Source: Candidatus Omnitrophota bacterium
Lineage (GTDB): Bacteria; Omnitrophota; Gorgyraeia; JAFGHF01
Assembly: GCA_024543015.1 (NCBI GenBank)
Contig: JAMXCY010000053.1
Coordinates: 1 to 6,790, forward strand
DNA: 6,790 bases
Direction: 5' to 3'
The notes under the pieces were generated by a model. It saw nothing but the letters and a program-made list of their open reading frames with translations. It was not told the DNA's origin and ran no database searches. Below, in pieces: positions 4,686 through 6,790 of this stretch; position 1 is the stretch's first letter, and each line of letters begins with the position of its first letter. The position numbers and the translations under genes are program-made.

Positions 4686-5266
4686 AAGAACATGCCCCTT
4701 TTACTATTATCGGGGCAATTACCGGCATAGTCATTATGCCGCTGTTTTATAAACTGCCATTTCATGCCGCTTATAATGTTTTTTATGTATTTCACCCCAT
4801 CCATGTAGTCTTAAGCGCTTTAGTTACCGCCTCGATGTATCAACTGCACAAATGCGGGACCATCAGAGGTAAGTGTAACCTTGGCCTATTGCTTGTAATA
4901 GGCTATGTTGGCGCAATAGGGATAGCTACGTTGAGTGATTCACTGATCCCTTATTTAGGGGAAGCCTTATTAGATATGCCCAAGAGGCAGCTGCATCTAG
5001 GCTTTATTGAAAAGTGGTGGTTAATCAATCCTCTGGCCATTGGAGGAATTGCCATTGCCTATTTTCGGCCGAACACAAAGTTTCCACATGCCGGGCATGT
5101 TTTCTTAAGCACCTGGGCTTCGGTTTTCCATATTGTGATGGCCACCGGCACAGGCTTAAATTGGTTTTCCTATCTGATCATACTTCTCTTTCTCTTTGTA
5201 GCTGTGTGGATTCCCTGTTGTATCAGTGACATCGTCTTTCCGCTTTTATTTGTTAAACGCCGCTAA
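4658..5266 (+). CDS. Multi-pass membrane protein of unknown function with intramembrane His, Asp and Cys residues
   Basis: The 202-residue protein is strongly hydrophobic with about six predicted membrane segments, near residues 15-33, 43-62, 75-93, 121-136, 147-165 and 168-188. Polar residues are unusually placed in or beside the segments: HPIHVVLSALVT (46-57), TLSDSLIPYLGE (91-102), LHLGFIEKW (112-120), PHAGHVFLSTWAS (143-155) and VWIPCCISDIVFP (183-195). The HPIH, PHAGH, LSD and PCCxSD groups look like a conserved metal- or proton-handling core; a metal transporter or membrane metalloenzyme is a reasonable guess, but I recognise no named family. The N-terminus (MFQEITRELKEHAP) is short and cytoplasmic-looking. 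The ATG at 4658 lies 28 bases inside def with AAGG just before it. The next in-frame Met is at residue 27, inside the first membrane helix, so the overlapping start is preferred. It is the last gene of the operon. Confidence 0.82.
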   Translation: MFQEITRELKEHAPFTIIGAITGIVIMPLFYKLPFHAAYNVFYVFHPIHVVLSALVTASMYQLHKCGTIRGKCNLGLLLVIGYVGAIGIATLSDSLIPYLGEALLDMPKRQLHLGFIEKWWLINPLAIGGIAIAYFRPNTKFPHAGHVFLSTWASVFHIVMATGTGLNWFSYLIILLFLFVAVWIPCCISDIVFPLLFVKRR

Positions 5267-5274
5267 CTTTTCGC

Positions 5275-5303
5275 TTGCTTTTCGGGATGAGAAAACATAT
5301 AAT
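5275..5303 (+). promoter_or_regulatory. Sigma-70-type promoter for purH
   Basis: A -35 box TTGCTT (5275-5280, four of six consensus bases) and a perfect -10 box TATAAT (5298-5303) are separated by 17 bases. Transcription would start near 5310, leaving a leader of only about 17 bases, too short for a riboswitch. No convincing terminator lies between the preceding gene and this site, so read-through from the upstream operon may also supply purH mRNA. Confidence 0.65.
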
Positions 5304-5315
5304 AATTTTTCTAAC

Positions 5316-5322
5316 AAGGAGG
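5316..5322 (+). promoter_or_regulatory. Strong ribosome binding site of purH
   Basis: AAGGAGG lies four bases before the ATG at 5327. It fixes the start of purH and is one of the two strongest such sites in the window, with the AGGAGG before the Nfu gene. Confidence 0.8.
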
Positions 5323-5326
5323 ATAG

Positions 5327-6790
5327 ATGGTAAGGGTTCAACGAGCTTTGATCAGCGTATCGGATAAAACGGGAATCGAAGATTTAGCCAGGGCGCTTAA
5401 CGAATTTGGTGTGGAGATACTTTCTACCGGCGGAACGGCAAGCAGAATAAAAGACTTGGGTATTGCGGTGAAGGATGTTTCGGAATATACCGGTTTTCCG
5501 GAGATGATGAATGGCCGGGTGAAAACACTGCATCCCAAAATACACGGTGGACTTTTGGCCTTAAGGCAAAACCCCTCCCACATGGAACAGGCCCAAGCTC
5601 ATAACATCAAGATGATTGATATGGTCGTAGTCAATCTCTATCCTTTTGAGAATACAGTGGCCAGGAAAGGCGTCGAGCTTTCTGAAGCCATAGAAAATAT
5701 AGATATCGGTGGTCCTTCGATGCTCAGAAGTGCAGCAAAGAACTACCAGTCGGTAGCAGTAGTTACAGACCCCGCTACCTACCCCAGAATCATCAAGGAA
5801 CTTAAGGAAAATAACGGCTCTCTTAGCGAGGAGACTATCAAGGGTTTGGCGGTAGAGGTTTTTCGCCGCACCTCAAAATATGATCGGGCGATATATAATT
5901 ATCTCAGTTCTCAGATACCCAGAGCGGCTTTTGAGCCCGCGGATGTTACTGCTGCGCCGGAAAAAGAAGATTTTCCGAAAAACTTAAGTTTAAATTTTGA
6001 GAAAGTACAAGACCTAAGATATGGCGAAAACCCGCACCAGCAGGCAGCATTCTACAAAGATCCACAGGCAGAAGAAGCCGGCATAGCTCGTGCCCGGCAG
6101 CTGCAAGGAAAAGAATTGTCGTTTAATAACATCATTGATTTAAATGCCGCTATTGAAATAGTCAAGGAATTTGACTCACCAGCCGCTAGTGTGATCAAAC
6201 ACACCAACCCTTGCGGTGCGGCCTCGGCCGATACTTTAGTGCAGGCTTACATAGACGCTTTAGAATGTGATAGATTAAGCGCTTTTGGCAGTATCGTTGG
6301 CTTTAATGGGCCGGTAGAGAAGAAGCTTGCCGAGGTCATAATGAAGGAAGCAGACTTTGTGGAGTGTATCATTGCCACTGGTTTTGATCAGGAGGCTAAA
6401 GGTATCTTTGCCCGGAAGAAGAATCTGCGCCTTTTAGAAGTTCCCGATTTTAAACAGACCTCCGGGAGAGAAAAAGACTATAAGAAGGTAGTTGGCGGTT
6501 TGTTGGTCCAGGATATGGATTTAAAGATTGTCCAGGAACAAGATCTAGAAACGGTAACTAAGAAAGAGCTGACAAAAGAAGAATTGGATTCGCTTTTATT
6601 TAGCTGGAAGATTGTGAAACATGTGAGAAGTAATGCTATAGTTTTGTCTCAGGGCACAAAGACTGTGGGTATTGGCGCAGGACAGATGTCCCGGGTTGAT
6701 TCGGTGTTAATTTCTTCGCGTAAGGCAGGAAGAAAGGCCGAAGGTTGCGTTTTGGCCAGCGATGCCTTTTTTCCTAAGCCGGATGCAATC
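5327..6790 (+). CDS. purH: Bifunctional AICAR transformylase / IMP cyclohydrolase PurH (3' end outside window)
   Basis: The frame runs from ATG 5327 to the window edge without a stop: 488 residues of a protein that is usually 510-530 long. PurH carries out the last two steps of de novo purine synthesis in the cytosol, formylating AICAR with 10-formyl-tetrahydrofolate and closing the ring to IMP. The N-terminal IMP cyclohydrolase (MGS-like) domain shows LISVSDKTG (8-16), ILSTGGTA (31-38), GRVKTLHPKIHGG (63-75), VVVNLYPFE and IDIGGPSMLRSAAKN from residue 125. The transformylase domain shows LRYGENPHQ (230-238), GKELSFNNI, IKHTNPCGAA with catalytic candidates Lys291 and His292, DRLSAFGSIVGFNG, KHVRSNAI and, near the edge, ASDAFFP. 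All key motifs are intact, with no frameshift. The gene has its own promoter and ribosome binding site, and codon use is like that of the upstream operon. Confidence 0.97.
   Translation, partial: MVRVQRALISVSDKTGIEDLARALNEFGVEILSTGGTASRIKDLGIAVKDVSEYTGFPEMMNGRVKTLHPKIHGGLLALRQNPSHMEQAQAHNIKMIDMVVVNLYPFENTVARKGVELSEAIENIDIGGPSMLRSAAKNYQSVAVVTDPATYPRIIKELKENNGSLSEETIKGLAVEVFRRTSKYDRAIYNYLSSQIPRAAFEPADVTAAPEKEDFPKNLSLNFEKVQDLRYGENPHQQAAFYKDPQAEEAGIARARQLQGKELSFNNIIDLNAAIEIVKEFDSPAASVIKHTNPCGAASADTLVQAYIDALECDRLSAFGSIVGFNGPVEKKLAEVIMKEADFVECIIATGFDQEAKGIFARKKNLRLLEVPDFKQTSGREKDYKKVVGGLLVQDMDLKIVQEQDLETVTKKELTKEELDSLLFSWKIVKHVRSNAIVLSQGTKTVGIGAGQMSRVDSVLISSRKAGRKAEGCVLASDAFFPKPDAI

Noticed and set aside
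5014..5229. Plus-strand His/Cys-containing frame inside the membrane protein gene
   Set aside because: Its His and Cys content is a frame-shifted echo of the membrane protein; the main frame has clear helices and motif-like clusters.
5267..5297. Terminator between the membrane protein gene and purH
   Set aside because: Only a weak TTTTC/GAAAA pairing exists, without a GC-rich stem or a T-tract in the right place.
5338..5583. Minus-strand open frame of 81 codons opposite the purH start
   Set aside because: It is antisense to the conserved cyclohydrolase domain and has no supporting features.

Overview
The window looks like chromosomal DNA of an uncultured, gene-dense bacterium of moderate GC content. 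Almost everything lies on the + strand and genes are packed with tiny gaps or overlaps. Start codons include GTG. Bacterial peptide deformylase and PurH rule out an archaeon as the simplest reading. The gene mix and the palindromic intergenic repeats resemble candidate-phylum genomes such as Omnitrophota, but that is an impression; no ribosomal or phylogenetic marker is present to settle it.

Left part (1-1479): an AT-richer, accessory-looking stretch. It holds the 3' end of a gene for a small membrane protein (open at the window edge), a REP-like inverted repeat (295-328), and a class 3 lipase-like serine hydrolase (357-1214). A 265-base intergenic region follows. It holds a 12-base near-identical direct repeat, a terminator-like hairpin, a perfect 20-base palindrome inside a longer stem, a third hairpin, and then a well-formed sigma-70-type promoter (1393-1421).

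Middle part (1480-5266): seven co-directional genes that are probably one operon. They are a cation diffusion facilitator (CDF) metal transporter, an Nfu/NifU C-terminal Fe-S scaffold, a YggS/PLPBP pyridoxal-phosphate homeostasis protein, an inositol-monophosphatase-family phosphatase, a 53-residue cysteine-rich protein read from a GTG start, peptide deformylase, and a multi-pass membrane protein of unknown function rich in intramembrane His, Asp and Cys. Junctions are 2 nt, 0 nt, an 8-nt overlap, 2 nt, 3 nt and a 28-nt overlap, which implies translational coupling. Metal handling recurs (CDF transporter, Fe-S scaffold, metal-dependent phosphatase, Cys cluster protein, metallo-deformylase), but a shared pathway is not proven.

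Right part (5267-6790): a short gap with a second good promoter (5275-5303) and a strong ribosome binding site, then purH, the bifunctional enzyme for the last two steps of de novo IMP synthesis. It is cut by the window end after 488 codons.

The most interesting items are the tandem-duplicated Cys4 mini-protein at 4029-4190, the uncharacterised His/Cys membrane protein at 4658-5266, and the palindromic repeat cluster at 1251-1367. I see no CRISPR array, rRNA, tRNA or intact transposase.
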